Shown here: positions 42,394 through 51,352 of the stretch, piece by piece
Layout of the letters: each line of letters begins with the position of its first letter
Numbering within the stretch: position 1 is the stretch's first letter
Made by a program: the position numbers and the translations under genes
The notes under the pieces: generated by a model
The model's database searches: none
What the model was told of the DNA's origin: nothing
The model's input: only the letters and a program-made list of their open reading frames with translations
Source of the DNA: VAZQ01 sp035293945
GTDB taxonomy: Bacteria; Pseudomonadota; Alphaproteobacteria; Rhizobiales; Xanthobacteraceae
DNA: 64,000 nt
NCBI GenBank assembly: GCA_035293945.1
Contig: DATGLV010000033.1
Coordinates: 56,078-120,077, forward strand
Direction of reading: 5' to 3'

Positions 42394-43308
42394 TCAGTGC
42401 AGTGGGCGGCTGGCTGTGGCAGTCGGACGCGTGGCCGCCTCAACGATCGCTGCGGCAAGCCATTTGGCCAGGCAGGAATAGCTCCAGTCGTTCATGTGCA
42501 GCCCGTCCGGCGACACGAAAGCATCAAACGGCATATGATCATTCTGGTACCAGCGCCGCATCAGGGCAAACCGACGGAACAGGTCGACATTCTCTTGCTT
42601 GGCGGTGGCCGCTATCTGCGCCACCATGCTCTCGGTGTCGGTCTTGGCAATGACCTTTGGGGCATATTGCGGATCGAGCAGGATGACATCCGAGTGCACC
42701 GCCTTCAGCCGCTCCACCCCTTGGTGCAGGATCGCCGCTTTGGGATCGAGCGGACGGTCACGCAGGACCGAGTTGGTTCCGGTCTGCCAAATGACCAGAT
42801 CGGGCTTTTCCGCGATCACATCGGCGTCGAACCGCGCCAGCATGTTGGGCGCCTCCTCGCCGTTGACGCCGCGATTGACGACCGTGATGTCGCTCCAGAG
42901 GAAATGATCGGTCAGCTCGGCCCCGAGCCGGCTCGGATAGCTAGCCTCGGGCGAGCTCGCGCCGGCACCCGCGGTCGACGAAGAGCCGATCGCCACGATC
43001 TTGATCGCGCGATCCTCCTCGAGTTGATGGGACACACGCCCGAGCGGATGGTCCAGGCGGTCGAGATTGGGCACGACCTTGCAAACCGGGTGCGCATCGC
43101 TGGCCGCGCCATTGGCCAGCACGCTTGGAGTGTTGCCGGCAGCGACGATCGGTGCCGCGGCCGATTGCGTCACGACCGGTGCCACCAGCGGTGAAAGCGC
43201 AAGCACTATCGCAGCCGTCGCAGCTGCGGATGTCAGCGCAACCGGCCACCGAACCGAACATCGGATCATATCTTGAGACCGTCCCCCAAGCTGCGGCTGT
43301 GTTTCCAT
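42394..43308 (-). CDS. Exported SGNH/GDSL hydrolase (paralogue 1)
   Basis: About 304 residues. A membrane or signal segment (VALTSAAATAAIVLALSPLVA) precedes an SGNH fold with IVAIGSSSTAGAGASSP (nucleophile Ser), NRGVNGEEA, VIWQTGTNS and SPDGLHMNDWSYSCLA (catalytic Asp-His). Likely an esterase acting on acyl groups of surface carbohydrates. It follows another SGNH gene and an OpgC-like acyltransferase gene on the same strand, suggesting a joint acylation-deacylation task. Confidence 0.8.
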   Translation of the reverse strand: METQPQLGGRSQDMIRCSVRWPVALTSAAATAAIVLALSPLVAPVVTQSAAAPIVAAGNTPSVLANGAASDAHPVCKVVPNLDRLDHPLGRVSHQLEEDRAIKIVAIGSSSTAGAGASSPEASYPSRLGAELTDHFLWSDITVVNRGVNGEEAPNMLARFDADVIAEKPDLVIWQTGTNSVLRDRPLDPKAAILHQGVERLKAVHSDVILLDPQYAPKVIAKTDTESMVAQIAATAKQENVDLFRRFALMRRWYQNDHMPFDAFVSPDGLHMNDWSYSCLAKWLAAAIVEAATRPTATASRPLH

Positions 43309-43318
43309 ATCTTTGATT

Positions 43319-44074
43319 TTACGGGCTCGCTTTGTTGACGAAGGACTGAAGGTGGCCATTTTCGATGACCACGGTACCAATCGCGCGGCCGAGGCAATCG
43401 TGCACCCGTTGCGCCAAGCCATTGTCCCGGCCGGCCGCGTAGAAATCAAATGCGCCTTCGTCGGACCAATAGCGCATGATGGCGAAGCGATCAAACAACG
43501 GGACATCCCGCTGCTGCGCGACTGCACGCATCTCATCCACATAAGGGCCGACCGGGATCATGGATTCGGTGCGCGGGCTGTATTGCATGTTCATCAGCAT
43601 GACGTCAGCGCCGCGGGCCTGCAAGCCCTCCACTCCGGCTTCTAGTGCACTGCGGAATTCTTCGAGCTCGATCCGGCGAATGGCGTCAACCGTACCGGTC
43701 TGCCATATAACGAGATTTGGCTTCTCATCGACCAACAGGTCGCGCATGCTGCGCTGCATCGTATCTGCAGTTTGACCGATCTTGGTCTTGGTGCTGACCT
43801 TCACGGCGACGTTCGACAGCCGCTGCCTCAGCGCCGCCTCCAGGCGCGCCGGATAGGCCAGATTTACACCATCCGCCCCTGCGAGCATGGATGAGCCGGT
43901 GCCCACGACCATGATGGCCAGCTGACGCTGTTTGGCTACCGCCGCGGTGACCTTACTGAGGTCGGCGTCGGAGAACAGCAAACTATCCGGAACCGCGCAC
44001 GACGGCGGATCAACCGCCAAGGCAGGGCTGCCCAGCACCGTTGCGGCAAGCAACACAGTGAAGAGCGACCTCAT
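43319..44074 (-). CDS. Exported SGNH/GDSL hydrolase (paralogue 2)
   Basis: 251 residues with signal peptide MRSLFTVLLAATVLGSPALA. SGNH blocks: IMVVGTGSSMLAGADG, VIWQTGTVDAIRR and DFYAAGRDNGLAQRVHDCLG. In the last block the usual Asp-x-x-His pair is not clean (GRDNGLAQRVH), so catalysis may be altered. It starts 4 bp inside the OpgC-like gene's end (ATGA), showing coupling. Confidence 0.75.
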   Translation of the reverse strand: MRSLFTVLLAATVLGSPALAVDPPSCAVPDSLLFSDADLSKVTAAVAKQRQLAIMVVGTGSSMLAGADGVNLAYPARLEAALRQRLSNVAVKVSTKTKIGQTADTMQRSMRDLLVDEKPNLVIWQTGTVDAIRRIELEEFRSALEAGVEGLQARGADVMLMNMQYSPRTESMIPVGPYVDEMRAVAQQRDVPLFDRFAIMRYWSDEGAFDFYAAGRDNGLAQRVHDCLGRAIGTVVIENGHLQSFVNKASP

Positions 44075-45237
44075 GCCTCGCCTCCCGCGAGATCAGCGTC
44101 CGGCGGTTTCGTCCGCGGCCCGGGACTTCGTCCTTCTAATCCCTTGTACCATGAAATGAGCGCCGCCGTCGCGATCATTGCGAGGATGCCTAGGAGACTG
44201 ATCACAACCTGCATCCAGAAGGCGCCGGAAATCTCCACCAAGGCAAAATGGGCCGCAAAAGCCAGGAACACGCCCACGCAGAAGATTTCGAGCGAATGCT
44301 GTCCGCACAGGATGGCAGGATGGAGAGCGCGGGAGCCGAGCAGCGGCCAGTCGCGCGGCACGAATCTGACTGTCAGCACCGCGAGGGCGAGAAAGTGCGC
44401 GAAGCGAAGCGGATCGAGATTGGTCTTGTCGATCGGATAAATCAGATCTCCGAGCCAATGCGGAACGAAGGCTTCGGGCTCAGGCACGTACCACGACAGC
44501 GCGACGAGGAAGGAGAAGATCAGGTAGATGATGGCGACCAGCATGGTGGCGCGCCATTTGACGACCGGCGCGAGTCGCTCGGCGCCGCCCAGCGCGCACC
44601 AGGCGCCGAACACGAATAGGAGCTGCCAGCGGAATGGGTTGAAGTACCACGTGCCTTCCGGATAGGCGGGCAGGTTCAGGTCGAGCAGCCAAGCCAGCAG
44701 ATAGAGCCCGAGCGCGGATCCCAAAGCCAGCATCAGGCGACGCCGCAACAACCAAAGGACCGGCGGGAAAAAGAGCAGCAAGATGATGTAGAGCGGCAAA
44801 ATGTCCATATTCACAGGCTTGAACTTGAGCAACATCGCCTGAACGATGGTCACATCCGGCTGCTTGAGGAAATCGAGTATGTTCATTTCCTCGTTGTAGA
44901 GCGGGTTTTCGAAGCTGGTCGCCACATAGGAGATTTCCGCCATGTAGATGGCGAACAGGAAGATGTGCGCCACGTAGATCTGCCAGGCTCGGCGGAGGAT
45001 GCGGGCGCCGGCGACGATAAAGCCGCGCTCGCGCATGGCACGGCCGTAGACAAAGGCCGCCGTGTAGCCAGAGATAAAGATGAAAATTTCCGTTGCGTCG
45101 CTGAAGCCGTAATTGCGGATGGTGATCCAGCTGACGACGTTGGAGGGAATGTGGTCGAGAAAGATCAGCCACAGAGCGATCCCGCGGAACAGATCGAGCC
45201 GCAGGTCCCGTCCAGTTGTCACTACCGGGGCATGCAT
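44071..45237 (-). CDS. OpgC-family membrane acyltransferase
   Basis: 388 residues, about ten transmembrane helices. DLRLDLFRGIALWLIFLDHIPSN matches the OpgC start, with FSDATEIFIFISGYTAAFVYG and later LSWYVPEP, LAHFLALAVLTVRFVPRDWPLL, GQHSLEIFCVGVFLAFAAH. OpgC proteins succinylate or otherwise acylate periplasmic glucans. It is followed by two SGNH hydrolase genes on the same strand. No opgG or cyclic glucan synthase is nearby, so the acceptor is not known. Confidence 0.85.
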   Translation of the reverse strand: MHAPVVTTGRDLRLDLFRGIALWLIFLDHIPSNVVSWITIRNYGFSDATEIFIFISGYTAAFVYGRAMRERGFIVAGARILRRAWQIYVAHIFLFAIYMAEISYVATSFENPLYNEEMNILDFLKQPDVTIVQAMLLKFKPVNMDILPLYIILLLFFPPVLWLLRRRLMLALGSALGLYLLAWLLDLNLPAYPEGTWYFNPFRWQLLFVFGAWCALGGAERLAPVVKWRATMLVAIIYLIFSFLVALSWYVPEPEAFVPHWLGDLIYPIDKTNLDPLRFAHFLALAVLTVRFVPRDWPLLGSRALHPAILCGQHSLEIFCVGVFLAFAAHFALVEISGAFWMQVVISLLGILAMIATAALISWYKGLEGRSPGPRTKPPDADLAGGEA

Positions 45238-45342
45238 TGCCGATGATCTTTCTTGCGGCCGCGGATCAGCTTAGATTGCAACCGAGAATCTCTGCCGGGC
45301 ATCGCGTTGCAAAATGCCCACAGTTCGGCTGAAAGCTCAACC

Positions 45343-45735
45343 ATGTATCGCAACGTCTCTCGCGGAATTGAGATCAAGGTGACGCCGCGCTTTCTGCCCG
45401 ACCGTTCCTCTCCGGAGAGCGGCTACTATTTCTGGGCCTACACGATCACTTTGACCAATCTTTCCCGCGAGACCGTCCAGCTCAAGACGCGCCACTGGCG
45501 CATCACCGATGCGCTCGGACGCCTGCAGGAGGTGCGCGGCGCCGGCGTCGTCGGCAAGGAGCCGGTGCTGCGGCCCGGTGAGGATTTCGAATACACGAGC
45601 GGCGTGCCGCTGCCGACCCCATCCGGATTCATGGCCGGCACTTACGGGATGGTGACCGAAGCCGGCGAGCCGTTCGACATCGACATCCCGGCCTTCTCGC
45701 TCGATGCACCGCAGGGGGAGCGCACGCTCAACTGA
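45343..45735 (+). CDS. apaG: ApaG/DUF525 protein
   Basis: 130 residues of the ApaG fold: GIEIKVTPRFLPDRSSP, YYFWAYTITLTNLS, LKTRHWRITDALGRLQEVRGAGVVG and the GFMAGTYGMVTEAGEPFDI C-terminal block. ApaG is a fibronectin-like domain protein of uncertain role, found in many alphaproteobacteria next to hslO. ATG 45343 fits the family start. Its 3' end overlaps the convergent hslO gene by 8 bp. Confidence 0.9.
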   Translation: MYRNVSRGIEIKVTPRFLPDRSSPESGYYFWAYTITLTNLSRETVQLKTRHWRITDALGRLQEVRGAGVVGKEPVLRPGEDFEYTSGVPLPTPSGFMAGTYGMVTEAGEPFDIDIPAFSLDAPQGERTLN

Positions 45736-46738
45736 GCGCAACCTCCGATGGCACAAACACGTAGCTCGAATTGCAGAACTCGCAGGTGACGGTGATCACT
45801 CCGTTCTCCACCATGTGATCGCGATCCTCCTCCGGGAAGCTCTTCAGCATGTCGGCTACGCCCGCGCGCGAGCAGGAGCAGTGCGCGGTCACCTCGGTGC
45901 TGCGGAAGACGCGCACGCCGCGCTCATGGAACAGCCGATACACCAGGCGCTCGGCCGATACGGCCGGATCAATCAATTCCACGTCCTCGATGGTCGCGAA
46001 CAAGGACCGGCCTTCAACCCAGGCGTCATCCTCGGGCAACCGGTGCGGCGCTGCGCCCGGAGGGGCGTCCCCGGGATCGAAGTCGGCTTGACGCGCGCGT
46101 TCCGGCGCCTTGGGAAGGAACTGCAGCAGGATGCCACCCGCGCGCCAGCGGCGGCGACCGCCGTCGCTTCCGGCGGAGAATTCCTCGGCGACCGCCATGC
46201 GGATGCGCGTCGGGATCTGCTCGGAGCGCTGGAAATATTCATGCGCCGCATGCTCGAGGTCAAAGCCTTCCAGGGCGACGAGACCCTGATAGCGGCTCAT
46301 GTCCGGCCCCTGATCGATGGTCATGGCGAGATGCCCGTGCCCCAACAGGATTGCAGGACCGTCCTTGCCCGCGGCCGTGGCAGCGGCGACCCGCGCGGCG
46401 TCGAAGCGCGCGCAGGCCCGCACCTTGCCGGGCGTGGTGAAATCCACAACCAGCATGCGGACCGGACCATCGCTCTGTGTCTGCAGAATAAAGCGACCCT
46501 CGATTTTCAGCGCCGAACCCAGCAGCACCGTGAGCACGACGGCCTCACCCAGGAGCCTCGCAACCGGCAGCGGATAATCGCGGGCGGTGAGTATTTGATC
46601 GACCGCCGGCCCCAGGCGCACGACGCGACCGCGCAAGTCAAGTGCGGCGACCTCGAACGGCAAGACAGTATCGTCCGCGGAAGTCGCCGCCGGCGCGCGG
46701 GTGGGAATCTCGGTGCTTGGATCGGTCATCGGCCTCAT
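45728..46738 (-). CDS. hslO: Hsp33-family redox-regulated chaperone
   Basis: 336 residues. The holdase domain begins around FEVAALDLRGRVVRLGPAVD and includes the family LLGSALKIEGRFILQTQSDGPV and ILLGHGHLAMTIDQG. The C-terminal redox switch has four Cys in HCSCS and CEFC, which bind zinc when reduced and form disulfides under oxidative stress. An unusual Gly/Arg-rich stretch (about residues 200-240) interrupts the middle. The start may be 46738 or 46729. Confidence 0.9.
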   Translation of the reverse strand: MRPMTDPSTEIPTRAPAATSADDTVLPFEVAALDLRGRVVRLGPAVDQILTARDYPLPVARLLGEAVVLTVLLGSALKIEGRFILQTQSDGPVRMLVVDFTTPGKVRACARFDAARVAAATAAGKDGPAILLGHGHLAMTIDQGPDMSRYQGLVALEGFDLEHAAHEYFQRSEQIPTRIRMAVAEEFSAGSDGGRRRWRAGGILLQFLPKAPERARQADFDPGDAPPGAAPHRLPEDDAWVEGRSLFATIEDVELIDPAVSAERLVYRLFHERGVRVFRSTEVTAHCSCSRAGVADMLKSFPEEDRDHMVENGVITVTCEFCNSSYVFVPSEVALS

Positions 46739-46812
46739 CCTGCATAGATGGCGCGACAGACCGCGGCCACAAGGCCTGTGCGAACGCCTTCAGTCGGCGC
46801 GCACCGCCCGTC

Positions 46813-47736
46813 TCACGGCGAGCCCGCTTCGAGGCACCAGGCCAGAATCCCCTTCTGGGCGTGCAGACGGTTTTCCGCCTCGTCGAACACGACCGACTGC
46901 GGCCCGTCGATCACCTCGTCGGTGACCTCCTCGCCTCGATGCGCGGGCAGGCAGTGCATGAACAAGGCGCTGGACTTGGCGCGGGCCATGAGCCGGGCAT
47001 TCACCTGGTAACGCTTGAGCAGGTTGTGACGGCGCTGCCCATTCTTGTCTCCCATCGACACCCAAGTATCGGTGACGACGCAGTCCGCGCCTTTGACCGC
47101 CTCGTCCGGATCGGTGCCAATCACGATGTCGGCGCCGGTCGACTTGAGCCAGTCGGTCAACCACTTCTTGGGCGCGAGCTCAGGCGGTGTAGCCACCCGC
47201 AGGCGGAAGTCGAACCGCTCGGCGGCGTGCATCCAGGATGCCAGAACATTGTTGGCGTCCCCTGACCAGGCGACCGTCTTGCCTTTAATGAAACCGCGGT
47301 GCTCCTCGAAAGTCATGACGTCAGCAAGCACCTGACAAGGATGCGATCGGTGCGTCAGACCATTGATGACCGGAACGCTGGCGTGCTGAGCAAGCTCGGC
47401 AAGCGCCCCGTGGTCGAGAATGCGGATCATGATGGCGTCGACATAGCGCGACAGCACCTGCGCGGTATCGGCGAGCGACTCGCCGCGGCCGAGCTGCATT
47501 TCCTGTCCCGTCAGCATGATGGCATCTCCACCGAGCTGACGCATCGCCACCTCGAAGGAGACACGGGTGCGGGTCGAGGGCTTTTCGAAGATCATGGCCA
47601 GCGTCTTGCCGGCAAGCAGGCGATCGGTGGCGGCCTTGCCACGGCGCTTGGCCTTCATGGCGCGGCTCGCATCGATCATTCCGCGCAAAGCTGACTTGGA
47701 TATGTCGGCGAGGTCGAGGAAATGGCGGACGCTCAT
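46813..47736 (-). CDS. argF: Ornithine carbamoyltransferase
   Basis: 307 residues with carbamoyl phosphate site FEKPSTRTR, the HPCQVLADVMT motif and C-terminal HCLPAHRGEEV, all canonical. It makes citrulline from ornithine and carbamoyl phosphate in the cytoplasm for arginine synthesis. The start overlaps the argD stop by 4 bp (47733-47736), so both are translated from one mRNA. Followed by hslO on the same strand. Confidence 0.95.
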   Translation of the reverse strand: MSVRHFLDLADISKSALRGMIDASRAMKAKRRGKAATDRLLAGKTLAMIFEKPSTRTRVSFEVAMRQLGGDAIMLTGQEMQLGRGESLADTAQVLSRYVDAIMIRILDHGALAELAQHASVPVINGLTHRSHPCQVLADVMTFEEHRGFIKGKTVAWSGDANNVLASWMHAAERFDFRLRVATPPELAPKKWLTDWLKSTGADIVIGTDPDEAVKGADCVVTDTWVSMGDKNGQRRHNLLKRYQVNARLMARAKSSALFMHCLPAHRGEEVTDEVIDGPQSVVFDEAENRLHAQKGILAWCLEAGSP

Positions 47737-48950
47737 CCGACCACCTCTCGGCGTGCGGCTTGCTGCGCGCTGACGATACGGCTGCAGGCGCGATCGATAC
47801 GGGAGACCGCCTCGGCGATCTCCTCCTCGCTGATGATCAGCGGCGGCAGGAGGCGGACCACATTATCACCGGCGGCTGCCACGATGGTCTTCTCGGCCCG
47901 CAGCGCGTCGACCAAGTCTGCGTTCGGCACCGCCGCCCGCAAGCCCACAAGCAGGCCCTCGCCGCGTACTTCGGCGATCACCGAGGGGTACAGATCCTTG
48001 ATCTCGGCAAGCTTCTGCTTGAACACAAGGCCAAGTCGGGACACCTCGTCCAGAAAGCGGGGCGCAAGCATCACGTCCAGCACGGCATTGCCGGCCGCCA
48101 TGGCGAGCGGGTTGCCCCCGAAGGTCGAGCCGTGCGTGCCGGCCGTCATGCCTTTGGCGGCCTCGGCCGTGGCCAAGCAGGCGCCAAGTGGAAATCCACC
48201 GCCGAGCGCCTTGGCGAGCCCCATGACGTCGGGAGTGACGCCGGCGCGCTGATGCGCGAAGAGGGTGCCGGCGCGGCCCATGCCGCTCTGCACTTCGTCG
48301 AACATCAGGAGCAGGCCATTTTCATCGCAGAGGCGACGCAAGGCGCGCAGGAATTCGGGTGGCACCACCCGCACCCCGCCCTCGCCCATGATCGGCTCGA
48401 TCAGGATCGCGGCTGTCGACTCGCCGATCGCCCGTTTGGTGGCCTCAAGGTCACAGAACGGCACTTGATCGAAACCCTCGACCACCGGCCCAAAACCGTC
48501 GAGATATTTCTTCTGTCCGCCTGCCGCGAGCGTGGCGAGCGTTCGGCCGTGGAAAGCGCCTTCGAACGTGATGATGCGGAACCGCTCCGGCCGGCCAGAG
48601 ACCGCATGATATTTGCGCGCCGTCTTGATCGCGCATTCCATCGCCTCGGCGCCGGAATTGGCGAAGAACACCGTGTCGGCGAAACTCGCCGCGCATAGGC
48701 GCGCCGCCAGCCGCTCGGCTTCCGGAATGCGGAACAAATTAGAGACGTGCCAGACTTTTCCGGCCTGCTCGGTCAGCGCCGCGACCAGGTGCGGATGCGC
48801 ATGGCCGAGGGCGTTCACCGCCACCCCCGAAGTTAAATCGAGATAGCGCTCGCCGTTAGTCGCGACGAGCCATACACCCTCACCGCGCTCGAACGCGAGA
48901 TCGACGCGCGCGTAGGTCGGCAAGAGATGCGAATTCCGAGCCTGGCTCAT
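47733..48950 (-). CDS. argD: Acetylornithine aminotransferase
   Basis: 405 residues of the class III PLP aminotransferases. LPTYARVDLAFERGEGVWL at the start, FANSGAEAMECAIKTAR, FDEVQSGMGRAGTLFAHQ, and VTPDVMGLAKALGGGFPLGA with the PLP Lys in LAKALGG. It makes N-acetylornithine and can also act in lysine synthesis. ATG 48950 matches the family start; the frame is open to 49358 without support. It is the first gene of argD-argF(-hslO). Confidence 0.95.
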   Translation of the reverse strand: MSQARNSHLLPTYARVDLAFERGEGVWLVATNGERYLDLTSGVAVNALGHAHPHLVAALTEQAGKVWHVSNLFRIPEAERLAARLCAASFADTVFFANSGAEAMECAIKTARKYHAVSGRPERFRIITFEGAFHGRTLATLAAGGQKKYLDGFGPVVEGFDQVPFCDLEATKRAIGESTAAILIEPIMGEGGVRVVPPEFLRALRRLCDENGLLLMFDEVQSGMGRAGTLFAHQRAGVTPDVMGLAKALGGGFPLGACLATAEAAKGMTAGTHGSTFGGNPLAMAAGNAVLDVMLAPRFLDEVSRLGLVFKQKLAEIKDLYPSVIAEVRGEGLLVGLRAAVPNADLVDALRAEKTIVAAAGDNVVRLLPPLIISEEEIAEAVSRIDRACSRIVSAQQAARREVVG

Positions 48951-49387
48951 AGGATGCTCATTGGCACACTGATTGCCACGACAACCGGCAATTCTCCGAA
49001 AAGAAATGCCGCCTCTCCGGGCGGCACTGTTGTTGCATTGTATTGCTGCCCACCCGCCTGTCAACATCGACGACGGAGCCCGATCTGCTGTGCCCGGTGT
49101 GCATTTTGCGATCTTTGGCCTCGTGCAAATACCAGCATTGGACAAGATAAGTGTGGATGTCGGCGGACTCGGGTTGCGAAGGTGTGGAACGGCGAGTGCG
49201 GACTCTTGCACGCGAGTCCGGCCATATTGTAGCTTTCCGGTCGTCGGATACGACATTTCGTGCGGCGGGCAGGTTTCCGAGTTCATCGGTAGCGGGGAGT
49301 ACGCGTCTGGTTGGCAAGAGCGCCGACCTGGGCCGGGGGTGGATTCTGCCGAGACCAATTCGCCGCTTCACCGCTGAGGGAAGACGC
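48951..49387. promoter_or_regulatory. Divergent argD-gcrA intergenic region with GANTC cluster
   Basis: 437 bp between divergent argD and gcrA. Four GANTC sites, the CcrM methylation target, lie before gcrA at 49166, 49201, 49214 and 49342; roughly one per 300 bp would be expected at this base composition. GcrA itself acts on methylated GANTC promoters, so auto-control is plausible. No coding region was seen. Confidence 0.55.
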
Positions 49388-49882
49388 ATGACTTGGACGG
49401 ATGAACGCGTCGAGAATCTGAAGAAACTTTGGGGCGAGGGACTGTCGGCAAGCCAGATCGCCGCCGAGCTCGGCGGCATCACCCGCAATGCCGTAATCGG
49501 CAAGGTCCATCGGCTGGGGCTTTCGGGACGCGCCAAGAGCCCGGCCTCGGCAACGCCGCGCCCGCGCAAGGCGCGCAGCCACACGCACATGATGCGGGTT
49601 TCGCGTCCCTCAATCCGCGGCAACACCGCGCTCGCGTACGAGTTCGAGCCTGAGCCCGAGCCGGAACTGGTCGACAACGTCATTCCGCTGGGCCAGAGGC
49701 GGACCATTCTCGAGCTGACCGAGGAGACGTGCCGCTGGCCCATTGGCGACCCGGGCAGCGCCGACTTCTTTTTCTGCGGCGGCCAGACCGGGACGGGCCT
49801 GCCCTACTGCAGCTATCATTCGCGAGTCGCCTATCAGCCGGCGGGCGACCGTCGCCGCGACCGCCGCCCGTTCCGCGGCTAA
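49388..49882 (+). CDS. gcrA: Cell-cycle transcription regulator GcrA
   Basis: 164 residues. The N-terminal HTH (MTWTDERVENLKKLWGEGLS through TRNAVIGKVHRLGLSGR) is diagnostic of GcrA, followed by a basic linker with PRPRKARSHTH and a C-terminal sigma70-interacting domain with TCRWPIGDPGSADFFFCG and YCSYHSRVAYQP. GcrA works with RNA polymerase and CcrM methylation to time replication and division genes. ATG 49388 is the family start. It converges on phoB with only 3 bp between stops. Confidence 0.92.
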   Translation: MTWTDERVENLKKLWGEGLSASQIAAELGGITRNAVIGKVHRLGLSGRAKSPASATPRPRKARSHTHMMRVSRPSIRGNTALAYEFEPEPEPELVDNVIPLGQRRTILELTEETCRWPIGDPGSADFFFCGGQTGTGLPYCSYHSRVAYQPAGDRRRDRRPFRG

Positions 49883-49885
49883 GAA

Positions 49886-50587
49886 TCAGGCGGTTTTGCC
49901 GAAGCGGTCGTCGAGCGCGTAGCCGGCACCGCGCACGGTGCGGATCGGGTCATTGGCGTGCCCGCGGTTGAGCGCCTTGCGCAGCCTGCCGACGTGAACG
50001 TCGACCGTGCGCTCGTCAATGTAGATGTCGCTGCCCCAGACTCCGTCGAGCAGTTGCTCGCGTGAGAACACGCGACCGGGACGCTCCATCAGGAATTCCA
50101 GCAGGCGATATTCAGTGGGCCCCAGATCAATCGCATGGCCGGAGCGCGAGACCCGCTTCTTTTCCCGGTCGATGGCGATATCGCCGAAGCTGAGGATGTC
50201 GGCGACGCGTTCCGGCGAGGCGCGGCGCAGAAGCGCATTGACGCGCGCCAGGAGCTCGGGAACCGAAAACGGCTTGACGATATAGTCGTCAGCCCCGGTC
50301 GACAGTCCGCGCACGCGCTCGCTCTCCTCGCCGCGCGCGGTCAGCATGATGATCGGCAGCTGTCGCGTCTCCGGCCGGGCGCGCAGCCGTCGACACAGCT
50401 CGATCCCCGACAGGCCCGGCAGCATCCAATCGAGGATGACGAGATCGGGGATGCGCTCCTTGAGCCTGGTGTCTGCTTCGTCGCCACGCGCGATCGTCTC
50501 CACCTCGTAGCCTTGGGTTTCGAGGTTGTAGCGCAGCAGCAAGGTCAATGCTTCTTCATCCTCGACGATTAGAATGCTGGCATTCAT
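49886..50587 (-). CDS. phoB: Phosphate regulon response regulator PhoB
   Basis: 233 residues. Receiver domain with acidic pocket VEDEEA and phosphorylatable Asp in VILDWMLPG, Lys in IVKPFS; OmpR-type winged-helix C-terminal domain with IDLGPTEYRLLEFLME and RTVDVHVGRLRKAL. It activates phosphate-starvation genes by binding Pho boxes. It is the last gene of phoR-pstSCAB-phoU-phoB, 15 bp after phoU. Confidence 0.95.
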   Translation of the reverse strand: MNASILIVEDEEALTLLLRYNLETQGYEVETIARGDEADTRLKERIPDLVILDWMLPGLSGIELCRRLRARPETRQLPIIMLTARGEESERVRGLSTGADDYIVKPFSVPELLARVNALLRRASPERVADILSFGDIAIDREKKRVSRSGHAIDLGPTEYRLLEFLMERPGRVFSREQLLDGVWGSDIYIDERTVDVHVGRLRKALNRGHANDPIRTVRGAGYALDDRFGKTA

Positions 50588-50602
50588 CCGCTCGCGGCCC
50601 TC

Positions 50603-51319
50603 CTACCTCTCTGTCCCCGCCGGAAAAACCGACGTGGTGTCGCCCTTCGGGCGCTGGTCCGAGATCGCCCTTCCTTCGATCATGAAGTACACCGTCTCGG
50701 CGATGTTGGTCGCGTGGTCGCCCATGCGCTCGATGTTCTTGGCGCAGAACATGAGGTGAATACAGAAGGTGATGTTGCGCGGATCCTCCATCATGTAGGT
50801 CAGAAGCTCGCGGAACAAAGAGGTGCAGATCGCATCGACCTCCTCGTCGCCCTTCCACACCGCGAGCGCCTTGCTCAAATCGTGACCGGCATAGCTGTCG
50901 AGCACCTGCTTGAGCTGGGCGAGCACCAGTGAAGACATGTGCTGGACCCCGCGCAGAAGCTTCTGCGGGTGGAATTCGCCGGTGATCGCGGCAACGCGCT
51001 TGCCGATGTTCTTGGCGAGGTCGCCGATCCGCTCGAGATCGTTGGCGATGCGCAGCGCGGCGACGATCTCGCGTAGATCGACCGCCATGGGCTGGCGGCG
51101 CGCAATCGTCAGGACCGCCTTCTCCTCGATCTCGCGCTGCAGGGCGTCGATGCCGGCATCAGCCGCAACCACGCGTGCCGCCCGATCGATATCTCGCTTG
51201 GCCAACGCATCGACCGAATCGGCGATCTGTTTCTCGGCCAGGCCCCCCATCTCGGCGACCAGGCGCGCGAGCTCTTGCAGATCGACGTCGAAGGCCTTGG
51301 TGGTGTGTTCGTTCATCAT
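50603..51319 (-). CDS. phoU: Phosphate transport system regulator PhoU
   Basis: 238 residues, two PhoU helical repeats. Features: EHTTKAFDVDLQELARLVAEMGGLA, the metal-binding region LRIANDLERIGDLAKNIGKR, and ICIHLMFCAKNIERMGDHATNIAE-like second repeat. PhoU links PstSCAB to PhoR and keeps the Pho regulon off when phosphate is plentiful. It lies between pstB and phoB as usual. Confidence 0.95.
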   Translation of the reverse strand: MMNEHTTKAFDVDLQELARLVAEMGGLAEKQIADSVDALAKRDIDRAARVVAADAGIDALQREIEEKAVLTIARRQPMAVDLREIVAALRIANDLERIGDLAKNIGKRVAAITGEFHPQKLLRGVQHMSSLVLAQLKQVLDSYAGHDLSKALAVWKGDEEVDAICTSLFRELLTYMMEDPRNITFCIHLMFCAKNIERMGDHATNIAETVYFMIEGRAISDQRPKGDTTSVFPAGTER

Positions 51320-51352
51320 TGCGTGGTCCTTACCGCCGCGACTCCCGGCGGA

